From Medicago truncatula (lineage: Eukaryota; Streptophyta; Magnoliopsida; Fabales; Fabaceae): a stretch of 64,000 nucleotides of DNA. Made by a program: the position numbers and the translations under genes. The DNA lies in contig NC_053044.1 of the NCBI RefSeq assembly GCF_003473485.1, forward strand, positions 5,716,501-5,780,500, given 5' to 3'. This document shows positions 43,074 to 55,984 of the stretch, one piece after another; the stretch's first letter is position 1, and every line of letters begins with the position of its first letter. The notes beneath the pieces were generated by a model. It made no database searches, had not been told where the DNA came from, and saw only the letters and a program-made list of their open reading frames with translations.

Positions 43074-46000
43074 ATGAAGAATAAGGAAAACATGGAAAAG
43101 AGAGAATTTTCTGAATTGGTGTCAACAATGAATTTTTTGGCTGATGAAGTTGTTTCGTTTGGTAAGAAAACTGAAATTGAGGTAGATGCTTTTTCTGAGT
43201 TTTCCATGTTGGTTGAGAAATTGCCACCGATCTTGAATGAATTGAGTGATAACAGCGTTGTATTGGACAAGCCATCAATTCGAAAATCGTTGGAATCTCT
43301 TGAGAATGAGCTACGGCGTGCTAAAGCTTTAACAAAAAGCTCGAATTTGAGACACCCTATTAAGCAAATCGAGGACATGACACATGATATTGGCCGGTCG
43401 TTGGGAGTTTTGCTTGTTGCAAGCCTTGAAGTATCTATTGATTTTAGAGAAAAGATTGGTACATTGCAAAGACAGATGATGAATGCAAGATTTGACGGCA
43501 GTTCAAGTATGACTTCAAGTCCGAAATCAGAATTTTTCATGAGTGAAACGAGGATGGTTGGTGAAATAGAAGAGGAAATCGTTCATGTTTCTATTGATGA
43601 TGTGATTTTGCAACTTAAGAATGGTAATGATGAAGAATTTGCAGTTTCACTTATGAGACTAAAGGAGTACATGAGAAGCGGAAAATTGGATGGTGGTTTG
43701 ATTAACGAGGAAGCAACCATCGCCTTTCTTTTCAAGCGTTTAGTTTCATGTAAGGCAGACAATAGACTATCCATAATTCAATTGCTAAGAAGTATTGCTT
43801 TTGGAAATGATGAGAAAAAGGTAAGATCCTGAAAATGAGTTGATTTTTACTATGTTTTTGTAAATGTTGGTCTAAAATTTTTGCACAATTGGGCCTGTTT
43901 GGATAAGCAACTTAATTAAGAGCTTATATCATAAGTGCTTATGTATAAGCCATTTCTATAACAGAAAGTAAAAGAAAGTCAAACTGTTTTTATATAAGCT
44001 ACAAATTAATTTTGATAGCTCAGGAAGTAAGCTATAAACAGCTTATGGAAATGTCACAAGCTATTGTCATAAGCTCTTCCAAACATTGTTACAACTGAAG
44101 AGTGCTTATACCAGTAGATAAGCTTAATTAAGTCAATCCATAGTCACTTTATCTTACTTTATAAAGTGGTAAAATGCAGGAGAAGATGGTTGAGGTTGAG
44201 TTTTTGTCAGCAGTGGTGAAGTCTCTTACAAGGGATTCAGAAGAGAGGAGGGAAGCAGTGGGACTGTTGCTAGACCTCTCTAATCTTCAATCAGTTCGTA
44301 GGCGGATCGGAAGAATACAAGGGTGTATCGTTATGTTGGTCGCCATCCTTAATGGTGATGACCCAGTTGCTTCACACGATGCAGCAAAGTTATTGGATAT
44401 TTTGTCGAGTAATAATCAAAATGCACTTCATATGGCCGAGGCTGGTTACTTTAGGCCACTAGTTCAGTATTTGAAGGAAGGTAATTCAGGAATTTTCTCA
44501 ACAGATACTTGTCTTTTGTTCTCTATTATTTATATGATTATACGAACCATAAGTTCAGATTTCTATAAACTTTCAATTAGATGGATATAGAAATAGGCTG
44601 AGTTAGTGAAAGCAGAAAAGTTAGCATTTGGTTTACATCAAATCTATCTACAAAATGATTCACTGTGTTATATCTCCAACAGGCAATGTTATAAGAGTTT
44701 AATAGTCATACACTGTCGGTGTAAATTAGTTTTACACTGACATCAACAAGATCCTAATGGCAACAGCACTTTCTAGGTTATCTTATTCACTTGAAAATTT
44801 CTAATTATCTTATTCCTGCAGGGTCTGACATGAACAAGATCCTAATGGCAACATCACTTTCTAGGTTGGAACTCACTGATCACAGCAAACTTACCCTTGG
44901 AGAAGATGGAGCGATCGAGCCCCTTGTGAAAATGTTTATTACCGGGAAACTTGAATCCAAGTTATCATCTTTAAACGCACTACAAAATCTGTCTAGCTTG
45001 ACTGAAAATGTGCAACGTTTGATTCGATCAGGAATTACAGGATCTTTGCTACAACTTCTTTTCTCTGTTACATCTGTGCTCATGACACTAAGGGAACCTG
45101 CATCCGCTATTCTTGCACGAATTGCTCAGTCGGAATCCATACTCGTCAACGAAGATGTTGCGCAACAGATGCTTTCGCTTTTGAATCTTTCAAGCCCTAT
45201 AATTCAAGGTCATCTATTAGAAGCTCTAAATAGCATGTCTTCTCATCTTGGTGCATCCAAAGTGAGAAGAAAAATGAAAGAAAAAGGTGCACTTCAACTA
45301 CTCTTACCTTTTCTTAAGGAAAATAACATCAAAATCAGGTGTAAGGTCTTGAATTTGCTATACACACTCTCTAAAGATATGACCGATGAGTTGACCGAAT
45401 ATCTTGATGAAAGTCATATTTTCAACATTGTTAATATCGTCTCGTCATCCACATCAGATAGTGAAAAAGCGGCTGCGGTTGGCATACTGAGTAATCTTCC
45501 CGCTAGCGATAAAAAAGTAACCGATATACTCAAGAGGGCAAGTTTGCTCCAGCTTTTGATATCTATTTTGTATTCCAGCAATGCTAGTAAATCGCCATCA
45601 ACAAACAACTTAATCGAGAATGCTACCGGTGTTATAAACCGCTTCACGAATTCATCTGACAAGAAACTACAACTTGTTTCAGTACAACACGGGGTGATTC
45701 CTTTGCTTGTAAAATTGCTCTCAACAAGTTCACCAATCACAAAATCAAGGGCTGCAAACTCTTTAGCACAGCTATCTCAAAATTCACTTTCTCTTAGGAA
45801 ATGTAGAAAGTCAAGATGGTTATGTGTTCAACCTTCAACAAACGCATATTGTGAAGTTCATGATGGATATTGCTTTGTCAATAGCACATTTTGTTTAGTC
45901 AAAGCTGGTGCGGTTTCTCAACTTATCGAAATGTTGGAAGATAAAGAGAAGGAAGCAGTTGAAGCTTCTCTTGTTGCACTTTCAACTCTCTTGCAAGATG

Positions 46001-46275
46001 AAATTTGGGAAAATGGTGTGAATTTCATTGCGAAATTATCAGGTGTGCAAGCTATTATAAAAAGTCTAGAAGTTGGTGATGCAAAGGTTCAAGAAAAAGC
46101 ATTATGGATGTTGGAGAAAATATTTAAGGTTGAAGAACATAGAGTGAAATATGGAGAATCTGCTCAAGTGGTTCTTATTGATTTGGCACAAAAAAGTGAT
46201 TCAAGATTGAAATCAACAGTTGCAAAAGTATTAGCAGAGTTAGAGCTTCTACAAGCTCAATCAAGTTATTTTTGA
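43074..46275 (+). CDS. Armadillo-repeat protein of the PUB43/44-related group, without a U-box
   Basis: Exons 43074-43820, 44180-44480 and 44822-46275 join in frame (833 residues; a second Met at 43092 is an alternative start). Residues 1-170 resemble the N-terminal helical domain of U-box/ARM proteins (FSELVSTMNFLADEVVSFG, ELRRAKALTKSSNLRHPIKQ, MTHDIGRSLGVLL). From about 190 the sequence is a long array of ARM repeats (IDDVILQLKNGNDEEF, LSAVVKSLTRDSEERREAVG, IGRIQGCIVMLVAILNGDDP, KILMATSLSRLEL, REPASAILARIAQSE, KVRRKMKEKGALQLLLPFL, SRKS-type RKSRWLCVQPS, EVHDGYCFVNSTFCLVKAG), ending LAELELLQAQSSYF. No U-box signature was seen, so it would lack E2 binding and may act as a scaffold. Intact frame. 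Confidence 0.82.
43891..44137. mobile_element. hAT-like MITE in intron 1 of the ARM-repeat gene
   Basis: It opens 'gggcctgtttggataagcaa' and continues 'cttaattaagagcttat', 'cataagtgcttatgtataag'. The end near 44137 has 'gataagcttaattaag'. It is a member of the family at 48682-49336 and 61145-61565. It ends about 40 bp before exon 2. Confidence 0.7.
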
Positions 46276-48354
46276 AACAAGCCTTTCTCTCTGAGAATTT
46301 ATATTATGGCAGTGATTTTTGTTTTGCATTACATTCATTTACGTGCATGTTTGGATTGACAGTTAGTTTGGCGGAATCACAGTGAACGGTCATAATTTTG
46401 GTAAAAGTTACACTTCGAAGCTTCAACAAAATCATAGCGACATTGTGATTTTATCAAACTCATATGATTCTAAGCATGCACTTCATTTTTTTGGTGTACA
46501 TGCTTCCTGTTTGTAATTGATCTTGTTTTGCCTGAAACACATAAAGCCATTCTAAAATATGTAATAAATAATTTAGTACAAAGGAAGGTTGTAAAGAAAA
46601 AATCAGGTTGACTATATTTATAATAATACTTGCTATTGGATCAGATGGATTTTAAAAAAACTTGCATGTGTTGGATAAAGATTTTTTTTGCAGAAAATAT
46701 ATATTTTTTAGTGTTAATTACTGTTGTCAATTCCAACCCTAACATCAAAATTTAGATTCGTGGAGCAAGTATCAATGACAACCAATAACCAAAATAACCA
46801 CAAGCAACAACAACAATCTAGTCCTAATCATATAAGTCAAATGTATAGCAAAACCACAATCGAACCAAAGAATAAACAATGACCTACTATGGAGGAGAGA
46901 TTGATCTCTCCAATCCACCGGTTCTTTACAAAGAGATATAAAAGGGTTACAAGAAATTAGCTTTAACAAGCTCACAAAGAACAAACCCTAATTTCTACCA
47001 TTTTCTCCCAATCTCACCAATGAACAAGACACTCAATGATTTTCACTCACCAAGGTGTTTACAATTGTTTCCCAACTCTATAATCTAACCCCCAAAAGAG
47101 AATCAATCTTTAGTCTTTGATTACATAAGGATCTTCTCTTTTGGTTTCCCAAGACTCACCCAACTTGCTCACAAAAGACTCTCCACTCATGTGTTTCCTA
47201 ACCCCATGAATCTCTCCCTAAAAAACACTAACCCTTTTCCCAAGAGCCCCCTCTTTTGGTTCTATAAGATTTACATCTTGAAGCTTTAAACCTCCCTCAA
47301 AGACCCTTAACTTTTGGTATCTAAATATCCTAAAAGTTCCCTCCTTTGATTTCCATGAGATTCACCAAGCTTACTCAACAAATGAGCCAAATGATGCTTA
47401 TGTAGTGTTCATATTAAAGCAAAATTGTGTCACGATTTGCTTCCAAAAACACATCAAATTAATGCTTTGAAAATTGTGCCTCTATTCCAATATTCCCAAA
47501 ACACTAATTTTGAGTCATCTTGCAACAATTACCATAAGATATTAAAATAAAAAGGGTTTCCTAGGACTAAAATAATTTTTTTAATAGCAAATAAAAAAGA
47601 AATTAAATTTCATCGAGGAAACAACTTTTTTTTTTGGATAAAAAATGTAGACAAAATGGTGTTCGTAGATTTTTTTTAAGGATAATAATCATTTTAACAA
47701 CCAGTAAGCACAATAGTTGGTTGATGTATTAAAATTTCAATGTTTATATTAATTATTTTCGTTTATCGACTAAAATGACCGTAATTAAGTAAGTATTCAT
47801 AAAAAATTGATATCATAATAAATAAATATATTAAATAACTAACGATATTAAAAAAACATTTTAGCATAAGAAGCTATTTTTATTAACCTAGTTCATATCA
47901 ACCGTCTGATCTATTAGAATAGTTTTTATTTCACTTCCTATCTTTAAATATTCACAATCCGATTTCAATCGTAAGATCAATAACACTCTGACTCCGACCG
48001 TAGGAATCATGGTCCGTTCATATCCGACAACTATTTTGAGATTGAAGGATTGTGGTTGGATTATTATCCTTTCTTTTAGGGTAAATCCTATCCCAATTTG
48101 GTGAGAACTTGCCGATGAATCAAACGGTTCATATAAATCTCATGCTTATATTCATCTCTAACAACCCAAAACGACACCGTTTAGCTTAGGTTTTTCTAAA
48201 CAAAACCCAAAACCCCAAACTACCAAACCAAACAGAAAAGAGTTTCATCACTCCCTTCCTCGCCGCTGCACCTTCTCCGACGTCCGCCGTTGCACTCCCG
48301 CCGGCGTACAGTTCCTTCACCATCTAACCGCCTTCATCACAGTTGTTCAAAAAA
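46276..48354. other. Intergenic region between the ARM-repeat gene and IMP4
   Basis: No gene is recognised. The 46740-47560 part is unusually C-rich on the plus strand for this window, with a palindrome 'ggagagattgatctctcc' near 46889; it may be an old retrotransposon fragment read on the minus strand, but no domain is visible. The right end is the IMP4 leader: 'cgccgctgcaccttctccg' and nearby GC-rich sequence, with 'aaaacccaaaaccccaaac' at about 48202-48220, reminiscent of telo-box promoters of ribosome-biogenesis genes. Confidence 0.4.
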
Positions 48355-51300
48355 ATGTTGCGTAGAAACCAACGTTTGCGAAGAGAGTATATATACAGAA
48401 AAAGCTTAGAAGGAAAAGAGCGTATTCATTATGAAAATAAACGCAAAATAAGAGAAGCTCTTCGAGGTTCGTTTTCATTATTCACTTTTCGTTTACTCTT
48501 ATTAATTTTTAATTTTTTTGTTAATTTTTTCAATTTAATTTTGTTGTTTTTGCAGAGGGGAAGCCTATACCTACTGAGCTGAGAAACGAGGAAGCGGCGC
48601 TTCGTCGCGAAATCGATCTTGAAGATGAAAACACAGCTGGTATGTGTTTCTATGTTTTTAAGTGAATTTTTGTGATTGTTGGTCATGTTTGGATAGGCAA
48701 CTTAATTTACAGCTTATAGCATAAGTGCTTATCATGATAAGTGCTTATTTTATTTATTTATTATTTGAATTGGGAAAGGGAAATTTTTTATTAATTCATG
48801 TGGCAATATTGACATTTTACAAAATATCTTCTGATGAGACTGGAACTCAGCACCTTGTGGTCTCTTACCTTTAGCCAGCACCTTAGGTGTGATACGCGCT
48901 TATGTATTAACTATTTCTATAACCAAAGATAAAAGTCCTGTTTGGATAATCAACTTTTTGTAGCTTATAGGACACATGCCCACCGTGAAAAGTGCTCATG
49001 TATAAGCTATTTCTATAGAAAAAGATTGAATGAAGTTAAATTGATTTTGTACAAGTTTTAAGCTTTTTTCTTAAGCTTTCCTGGAGAACTTAGGAAAATG
49101 GCTTATGAACAATGTCATAAGTTGTTTTCAGAAGTTCTTCAAAACAGTGTCACAAAACTTATGACAGTTGATAAACTCAAATAAGCCAATGCAAATAGGG
49201 TCAAAGTAAAGTTTAATTGTTTTCATATAAGTTGTATGCTGTTTTCATAGACTATCTTGGAGAACATATGAAAATAAGTTGTTTTCAGAAGTTCCCCTAA
49301 ACAGTCTCACAAGAGTTATGCCAATCCAAACAGGCCCATTGTTTGGTTGTTGAGGGAATGAGCATGGGTATGATTATGTTGTTTTAAAATATTAGTGTGC
49401 GGTTGATTTTATCTTTTTTGCATTATTGTTAATGGTTAGCATAACCATGATTTTTTTTAGCAATTATTACTTTTTAAACCACATTGGGTCGGCTCGAGTG
49501 GTTAATGACCTTCAGTTCAGTTAAGGTTGAATTGATCGGGAATATTCGAGTTTAATCCATAGCTAGAACAATTTTGTTCATGAGCTGTAGTAGTTAGAGC
49601 ATGGCCATGTAACTACAAGAGAGACAATTCAAATCCCTTTGAAGACAATTGTAAAAATGGTCGTAATTGCCACTGAAATAAATAAGAATTGTATAAAAGG
49701 AAAATATAGATCAGTATTTCAAAAGCTCTGATGTATGATTTCTTTGTGAATACTTGTATACTTATAGAGATTTATGTCAGTTAATAATCATGGTAGTTTT
49801 TTAATTCAGTTTCTACTAATTAGAAGCTAATCCAATGTATTTGTAGCTTCTCGAAAGAACCTATATATGAGTTTATAGTATTCTTTGAGAAAGTTGACAT
49901 TTCATTCAGGAAGCATTCCGTAGGCAAGTTGAATACATCATAGATGAGTTGTCCAAGTCCTCAGAGATGTTTCACAATGAGCTAACTCATAAAAGCGTTC
50001 TAATTGGAGCAATATAATGCTGATTAATAAATTGGTCTCAAACTAAATATCTTTCTTGAATTTTTTGAGTGGAAAACTGAAAATAAGAGTCACTTTTATC
50101 AATTTTTGGAATTGTAGTTATTTACTTCGGACCTAAAATAGATTTGGAATGCCACAAGACTTTTGAGCCTTTGAAATTTGGTTTTTATGACACTTTTATC
50201 TTTTATAAATGTCTTGCACGTCATATTTTCTCATTTAATTGCGTCTTTCATATGGGGAGTGGGATTTGATGGGTTTTGATACTTTGCGCCCTGTTGAATT
50301 CAGTCCCAAGATCACACATCGATGATGAGTATGCATTTGCTGCTGAGAAAGATCCTAAAATTCTGCTGACCACATCCAGGGATCCAAGCGCTCCACTCAA
50401 ACAGTTTGTAAAGGTTTGCTTGTTTTCATTGTATTGCTGATTGTTTCAAATATTTTATACTTCACATATCTTGTTCTCTTGTCTGGTGTTATACTGAACT
50501 CACTGTATATCATTATCTTCATTTTTGTGTGTGTAGGAGTTGAGTATCGTCTTTCCCAATGCTGAAAGAATGAATCGTGGTGGTCAGGTTGGAACCTTTA
50601 CCATTTTATCATCCGTTATCATTTTCTATATGTGCTTGTAATATGAAAAATTTATTATTTGGTGCTTTGTTCATTTATAGCTCAGAGTAAGAAACTTAAT
50701 TGTCAGAATTAAACACACCAAAAGAATTGAGAATCCAAATATTTACTATTGTTGCGTTAGCAAAAATATGGGAAGAATCTCCATCACAAAAGACTTCCAT
50801 AACATCCTCTTTGAATCAGGCCTGTGAAGTTAATATACTAATATGATTTAATTATCAATATTAGATAATATGCTTGGGGTTATTCAATGTGATAAATACC
50901 TTACTCCTCTTGCTTCTTGTTAAAGAAGTTGTTGATACATATATCATTGTTGATTTGCTGCCAACATTTTACACATCCCATTTATATTTTCACCCAGACC
51001 ACTATGTTCCATTATTCTACTTTCTACATAATCCATAACACGAAAACCATATTTCTATATAGTTTTTGTTTTACTTCTTTGAACATGAAATTTAAATTTT
51101 TGTAATTGTAAGTGTTGCAACAAACGTTTGTTTCAGTGAGCTTTCAAATTGTACCCTTGATAAAAATTTTGCATTGTATATTATATCATATATGCTGGCT
51201 TATTTAGAGTTTCTGTGGATATAAAACAAGAAACTCTCCAAATTATTAATGTTTTTAATTTCCATACTGTTATTTGGTGCTGTTGAAAACACATGTTCCT

Positions 51301-54300
51301 CATGTATGTGTCAAAATAATTTATTTCCTAGTGTGGCTCTAACTTAAATGATTTGTTTTGCTAATCTTGAGTAGTATGAATGTGTTTATTCGATCTAGTC
51401 AAAATCTAATCTTTGCCTGTCCAACATTTTTTTTGGTTTAATCATGATAAGATACATACCTTAAATATATTAATTCAGTAACGCTAGACACCTTTAACTA
51501 ATCGGTAATAGTTTTACTAGTACTTACTCAGTGATCTTTTCCGAAAAAATAATAATTAATGATATTCCCTTTCATTTCAGGTTATTTCAGAGATCATAGA
51601 TTCTTGCCGATCACATGACTATACAGATGTTATCTTGGTTCATGAACACCGAGGTGTGCCAGATGGTTTAATAGTTTGTCATCTACCATTTGGTCCTACT
51701 GCATATTTTGGATTACTCAATGTGGTAAGTGTTAGTTTTAGTGTTAACTGTATAGAGTTTAGGAGACTACATGCTAATCTGTTGTTCATTGCAGGTTACA
51801 AGGCATGAAATTAGAGATAGAAAAGCCGTTGGAACCATGCCCGAAGCTTATCCGCATATTATTCTTGATAATTTTGAAACTAAGGTATTCATATTTCAAT
51901 ATGAGCTTCATCATCTTTGTACGTACTAATTTTACTGGCAATGGTCTGTTTCTTTCACTACTTATTTATTCGACCTTCTGATAATTTTTGGTCTTTCAGT
52001 ATCATTGGTTCATATCTTTATCAAAATATGGAATGATGTCAGAACCCTTTTTGCAGTATTTAAAACAAGTTGCATAGTTGTAAGTAAAATTAAACAATGT
52101 AGGTTGCACCGTGATGTCCATAGCATTTGGCTAAAATATTAGAAAAACTTCATTTGGTGAATGGTTTTACCAGGAACCAGTCTCCTGCATGATTGATCTG
52201 TTTTTTTGAAAGCAAAATGACATGACTCACTTTTTGAAATAGCTGCAAACAAGTCAGGCAATCAATCATGGTTCTGTTGACAGGTTACCCTGGTCCAAAT
52301 TATGATTGAAGTAATGACCTACCTAATTGCCTGCAAGAGCGTAAGTTAAGTGTTGCACATAGTGTTGTTTTGGATGAGTCGACTTACATAATAAGATTAG
52401 GAGAACATATTAGAAAGTAGGAACAGCATCTAAGATGGTAAAGTAACGCATACAGAAGTTTGGGCAGGTGAGAAGACCACCCCTAGAAGCCCCTAATAAT
52501 AAGAGTTGATTAGATAGAGATAAATTCAGTAAAATGATTAAGGAAGACCGTGAAAAACTTTAAACGAAACCATTGATGACTTTGGTTTTCTCCAAGACTT
52601 GGTTTTTGATAAAACATAATAGTTTCACATTCATTTGAAACTATTTTGAACAAAATAATTACCATCCATAACAACAGTAGCACTGCTTTTGTATTAAGTG
52701 CTGGCTGCTCATACTACCTTTAAGAAGTGCTTCTGTAAACTCAATTTAACAAAAACCTAAAATATATTTTTTCACAAAAATATTACCTCTATGTAATACT
52801 AGTAACACTGCTTTTGCGCTCAGTGTTAACTGCTCATACTTTCTTTTAGACGGTAAACAGTTACGTGAAAGGACTGCATTCATTTGAAACTATTTTGAAC
52901 AAAATAATTACCATCCATAACAATAGTAACACTGCTTTTGTTCCAAGTGCTGACTGCTCATAAAATTTCTTTTTGGCTGTAAACAGTTAGGTGAAAGGAC
53001 TGCCAACATTCTAAAACATCTGTTTCCGGTGCCAAAACCAGACACGAAACGTATTGTCACTTTTGCCAACAAGTCTGACTATATCTCGTTCAGGTTAGTT
53101 TCATTTATCTGGTTTTATGCATTTGGCTATTTTTACAATTACTTGTTCTAGTTCTGTTAACTTTTTCTTGTTAGGGTTACTTTCTTCTCATTTGAAATAT
53201 CTTGTCTGCTGCATGCATACAGGCATCATATATATGAAAAGCAGGCAGGTCCTAAATCTGTAGAATTGAAGGAAATTGGTCCACGTTTTGAGTTGCGTCT
53301 ATATCAGGTTTGTATTGCAATTAAGTTCACTATTGATCGCTTTGTTGTTAACAATTGTATGGAGGAATGAAGGTAACAACTGCATGAACATGCTACTAAA
53401 GTTAAAGATATTGCTTTGAATATATTGTGCAGCATCTGGGATTTAAACATTTTTTGCATCATTACCAATAATTCAATATTTTCTAGTTTCCGATCTGTTC
53501 TTGAGTTAGTCTCATCATTACCAATAATTCAATATTTTCTTGTATTGGGAAAAACCCAAGTTCCACATCGGATAGACAAGACTCTTGAGAAGAGTTTATA
53601 AAGAGGATAGACAAGACTCTTGAGAAGAGTTTATAAAGAGGAGGCAATCCTCACCTCACCTTACAAGCTGGTTTTGTAAGGATGAGTTAGACCCTCAATT
53701 TCAATATCTTGTAACAGTGTAGTCTTATCCAATAAGAGATATTCTCTTGAATGACTGTATTTTTTGCGTCTCTAACTTGGAAGACAAAGAACCATTTTGT
53801 ATCAACATTTGGTTTATCAGTTCATTCATTACAAAAAATCTTTATAAGCATATAAGCGGTTATGGAAAAGTTGTATGAGAGAATTGTCAATTTTTTTGAA
53901 ATGCAGAAGCTAATTTTAATTTCTGAGTTTTTGTTTGGAACTATGAAGCACGGACACTCCTCGAATTAGGCCGTGTCTCGGTGTTGGACATGTGTCGTGT
54001 CTGACACAACACCGACACATAATTCCATTGAATTATGTGATTTTCTCAAATTTTTAGCGGTGACGGCGTGTCAGTGTCTGTGTCGTGTCCGGATGTCCGT
54101 ATCATGCTTTGTAGGTTTTGAAAAGCTCAAATTTTGCAAAAATTCATTTAATATTGACTCAGGTTTCTATTTTTTCATCTACTAGTTTTACATTAAACTC
54201 CAATCTTATTCCTAAAGTTGAATACCAAAAACTGGAACCTTTTGCAGATAAAATTGGGAACAGTGGATCAAGCTGAAGCACAAACAGAATGGGTCATCAG

Positions 54301-54340
54301 ACCTTATATGAACACTACAAGGAAGAGGAACTTTCTGTGA
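48355..54340 (+). CDS. IMP4: IMP4: U3 small nucleolar ribonucleoprotein, Brix-domain protein
   Basis: Nine exons join in frame with GT-AG introns: 48355-48466, 48556-48639, 50304-50413, 50537-50587, 51581-51724, 51795-51884, 52987-53093, 53223-53307 and 54248-54340 (291 residues, the family length). It begins MLRRNQRLRREYIYRKSLEG. The Brix domain runs from about 80 to 265 (KILLTTSRDPSAPLKQFVKE, NAERMNRGGQVISEI, DVILVHEHRGVPDGLIVCHL, GPTAYFGLLNVVTRHEIRD, YPHIILDNFETKLGERT). It ends WVIRPYMNTTRKRNFL. IMP4 works with IMP3 and MPP10 in the nucleolar SSU processome to pair U3 with pre-rRNA for 18S maturation. The gene is intact, although its introns carry several repeats and a duplicated splice acceptor. 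Confidence 0.95.
48682..49336. mobile_element. Two adjacent 'cctgtttggata..' hAT-like MITEs in IMP4 intron 2, one interrupted
   Basis: The first copy starts 'catgtttggataggcaac' at about 48682 and is interrupted at 48735-48896 by a SINE-like segment (with 'ctggaactcagcacct'), then resumes at 'gcgcttatgtatt'. The second copy starts 'cctgtttggataatcaac' at 48937 and ends 'ccaatccaaacaggccc' at 49336, with the terminal words inverted. Confidence 0.65.
52631..53000 (+). repeat. Local duplications in IMP4 intron 6 that copy the exon 7 acceptor
   Basis: The stretch 'tcatttgaaactattttgaa' occurs at 52631 and 52879. 'acactgctttt' followed by '(a)ctgctcata' occurs three times (about 52680, 52805, 52930). 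The real exon 7 boundary 'gtaaacag|TTAGGTGAAAGGACTGCC' at 52987 is preceded by a copy 'gtaaacag|ttacgtgaaaggactgc' at 52853-52877. That copy would run into a stop (TGA) four codons later. Confidence 0.85.
53457..53700 (+). repeat. TRIM/solo-LTR-like fragment with local tandem duplications, IMP4 intron 8
   Basis: 'catcattaccaataattcaa' occurs at 53457 and 53513 (56-bp period). From about 53542 the sequence 'attgggaaaaacccaagttc', 'cacatcgg', 'gagtttataaagagg', 'gcaatcctcacctcac' and 'tgtaaggatgagttaga' has the wording of small LTR-type (TRIM) repeats in legumes. Inside it a 35-bp unit starting 'gatagacaagactcttgag' is doubled (53571 and 53606). Right end uncertain. Confidence 0.5.
53945..54110. 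mobile_element. MITE with 'gaagca(c/t)ggacac' ends, IMP4 intron 8
   Basis: It starts 'gaagcacggacactcc' and ends near 'gtccgtatcatgcttt'. The middle 'ttatgtgattttctcaaat' is identical to 20183-20309. It lies about 140 bp before the last IMP4 exon. Confidence 0.6.
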
Positions 54341-55083
54341 TTGATGGAGGCATAATATTATCAAATGTTACTGTGCTGTTAGTGCAGGTGCAGCTAGAAG
54401 AAAAGCTAAAATTTTGGAATGGTGATTATTCAACAGTTTAGCACAACACAATTACGAGAAAATGGAAATTGTGATGTGCTTGTATAATTTTTGATGAAAA
54501 TTAGTTAAGCAGTTCATTTTTATGTATTAGGTCACTTGCTGACAACTTTGAGACACTAAACTCAGCAAGGGTCTGCGTATTGTAACTTATTATAATTTTT
54601 AGTTTAAGTTTTTGATAAAACTATTAACAGTCTTTGTTAGATTTGTTGTTTTTTAAAAAAGTATTATATTCTTAAAAAAAACAAGTATTATAATGTTATT
54701 CAAAAATGTTTTGGTTGGTTTCAATTGGTCAATGGATAATCAATGAGAATCATAAAATGTTAAGCCTTAAACAAAAGTGAACGACATATTTGCAAGAAAT
54801 AAAAACATTAGAACTTGTTTGGTTTCTATTTTCTGTTTTTATTTGTGACTTATTTTATACTGTATTTTATTAATGTTTAGAAGGTCGCTATATTTTCTTC
54901 TTTTATTGTATAAATTACGAACAATGATTTCTATGAAATATTGTTTTTCCTCTTAAAAAAAAGAAATTTTGATCAAAATTATTTTGATTTTGATAAACGT
55001 ATAAGTGTGTAGATATTTTGCATTTTTACACTGTAACAACTATACTTGTCTTTTAACATCAACGTTATAATAAATATATGGTT
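54341..55083. other. 3' region of IMP4 and intergenic DNA
   Basis: This covers the IMP4 3' untranslated region and AT-rich spacer. No further gene, RNA or clear repeat is seen. Confidence 0.4.
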
Positions 55084-55715
55084 AAATTACACTAGGAGTC
55101 CTTTAAGTTTGATGTTTATAACATATTGGTACTTAAGGGTGTGTTTGGTTTGCAAAATAGCAAGTACTGGACAGAACAGTACAATTTAGAACAGTACAAT
55201 ACAAGGTATAACAACACATGACAAATTTTTTATGGCATTGAATAATTTTTTGTTTTATACGATTTTTGAGGGATAAAATGCTATTTTGATATTTTAGACA
55301 GCTTGTACGTGGGACAAAAAGTTGTGCTGTGATTTGGTGAGGGACAAAAACTCTGTCCCTTGCCTCCAGTTTGTCTTGTACCTGAAACAGCTTTACAAAT
55401 CAAACACTGGACAACTAGAGTTGTTCTGTCATGTCCTTCATTTTTTAGCAAATCAAACGCACCCTAAGTTATTTTGGTCACATATAACTCCTTTAAGTTT
55501 GAGGTTTGTAAATGATTCGTCCTTTAAGTTATTTTGGTCACAGATAAGTCTTTTAAAATTTGTAAATGTTTTCAATTTAGTTCTTATGTTAACCCAACAT
55601 TACAAAAACGATGATGTGACAGAAGGACTAAATCGAAAACGTTTATAAAACTTAAAGGAAATGACCAATCTATTATAAACCTCAAACTTAAAGGTCTCGA
55701 TGTAATATAGCCCTA
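55084..55715. mobile_element. Inverted-repeat element hosting a Tourist-like MITE
   Basis: The left end 'aaattacactaggagtcctt' and 'taagtttgatg' pairs with the right end 'ctcaaacttaaaggtctcga' and 'tgtaatatagccc'. Mirrored 'ggtcacatataactcc' type phrases lie inside. It was split by the element at 55137-55464. Confidence 0.5.
55137..55464. mobile_element. Tourist-like (PIF/Harbinger) MITE with TAA target duplication
   Basis: It begins GGGTGTGTTTGGTTTGC and ends with the inverse of GGGTGCGTTTGATTTGC. The flanks are taa on both sides (55134-55136 and 55465-55467), the 3-bp duplication of Tourist elements. Size 328 bp. The 108-codon ORF across its right half is not supported by any domain. Confidence 0.75.
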
Positions 55716-55984
55716 AATATATTAAGTATCTTTCATATTGTGGAAAATTTAAATTGTTTAAAACAAGTCAAGTGGATGTAAAATTAACTCATAGATAATG
55801 CATGTGGATGGATATCATAAAATAATAAAATGTTGACTCTTGATATTCATGAAAACATATTTGAAAGTTTATGCTATATGGACATCCAAATCCAATTTTG
55901 GCCATTGTATTAATCACTACTGAACTGACATTTCAAGATCTTTTGTCATAAACATCAACTATCAACACAATGGTATTCACTATT

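Noticed and set aside
55322..55648. 108-codon ORF
   Set aside because: It crosses the border of a Tourist-like MITE defined by TAA duplications, so it is a chance fusion.
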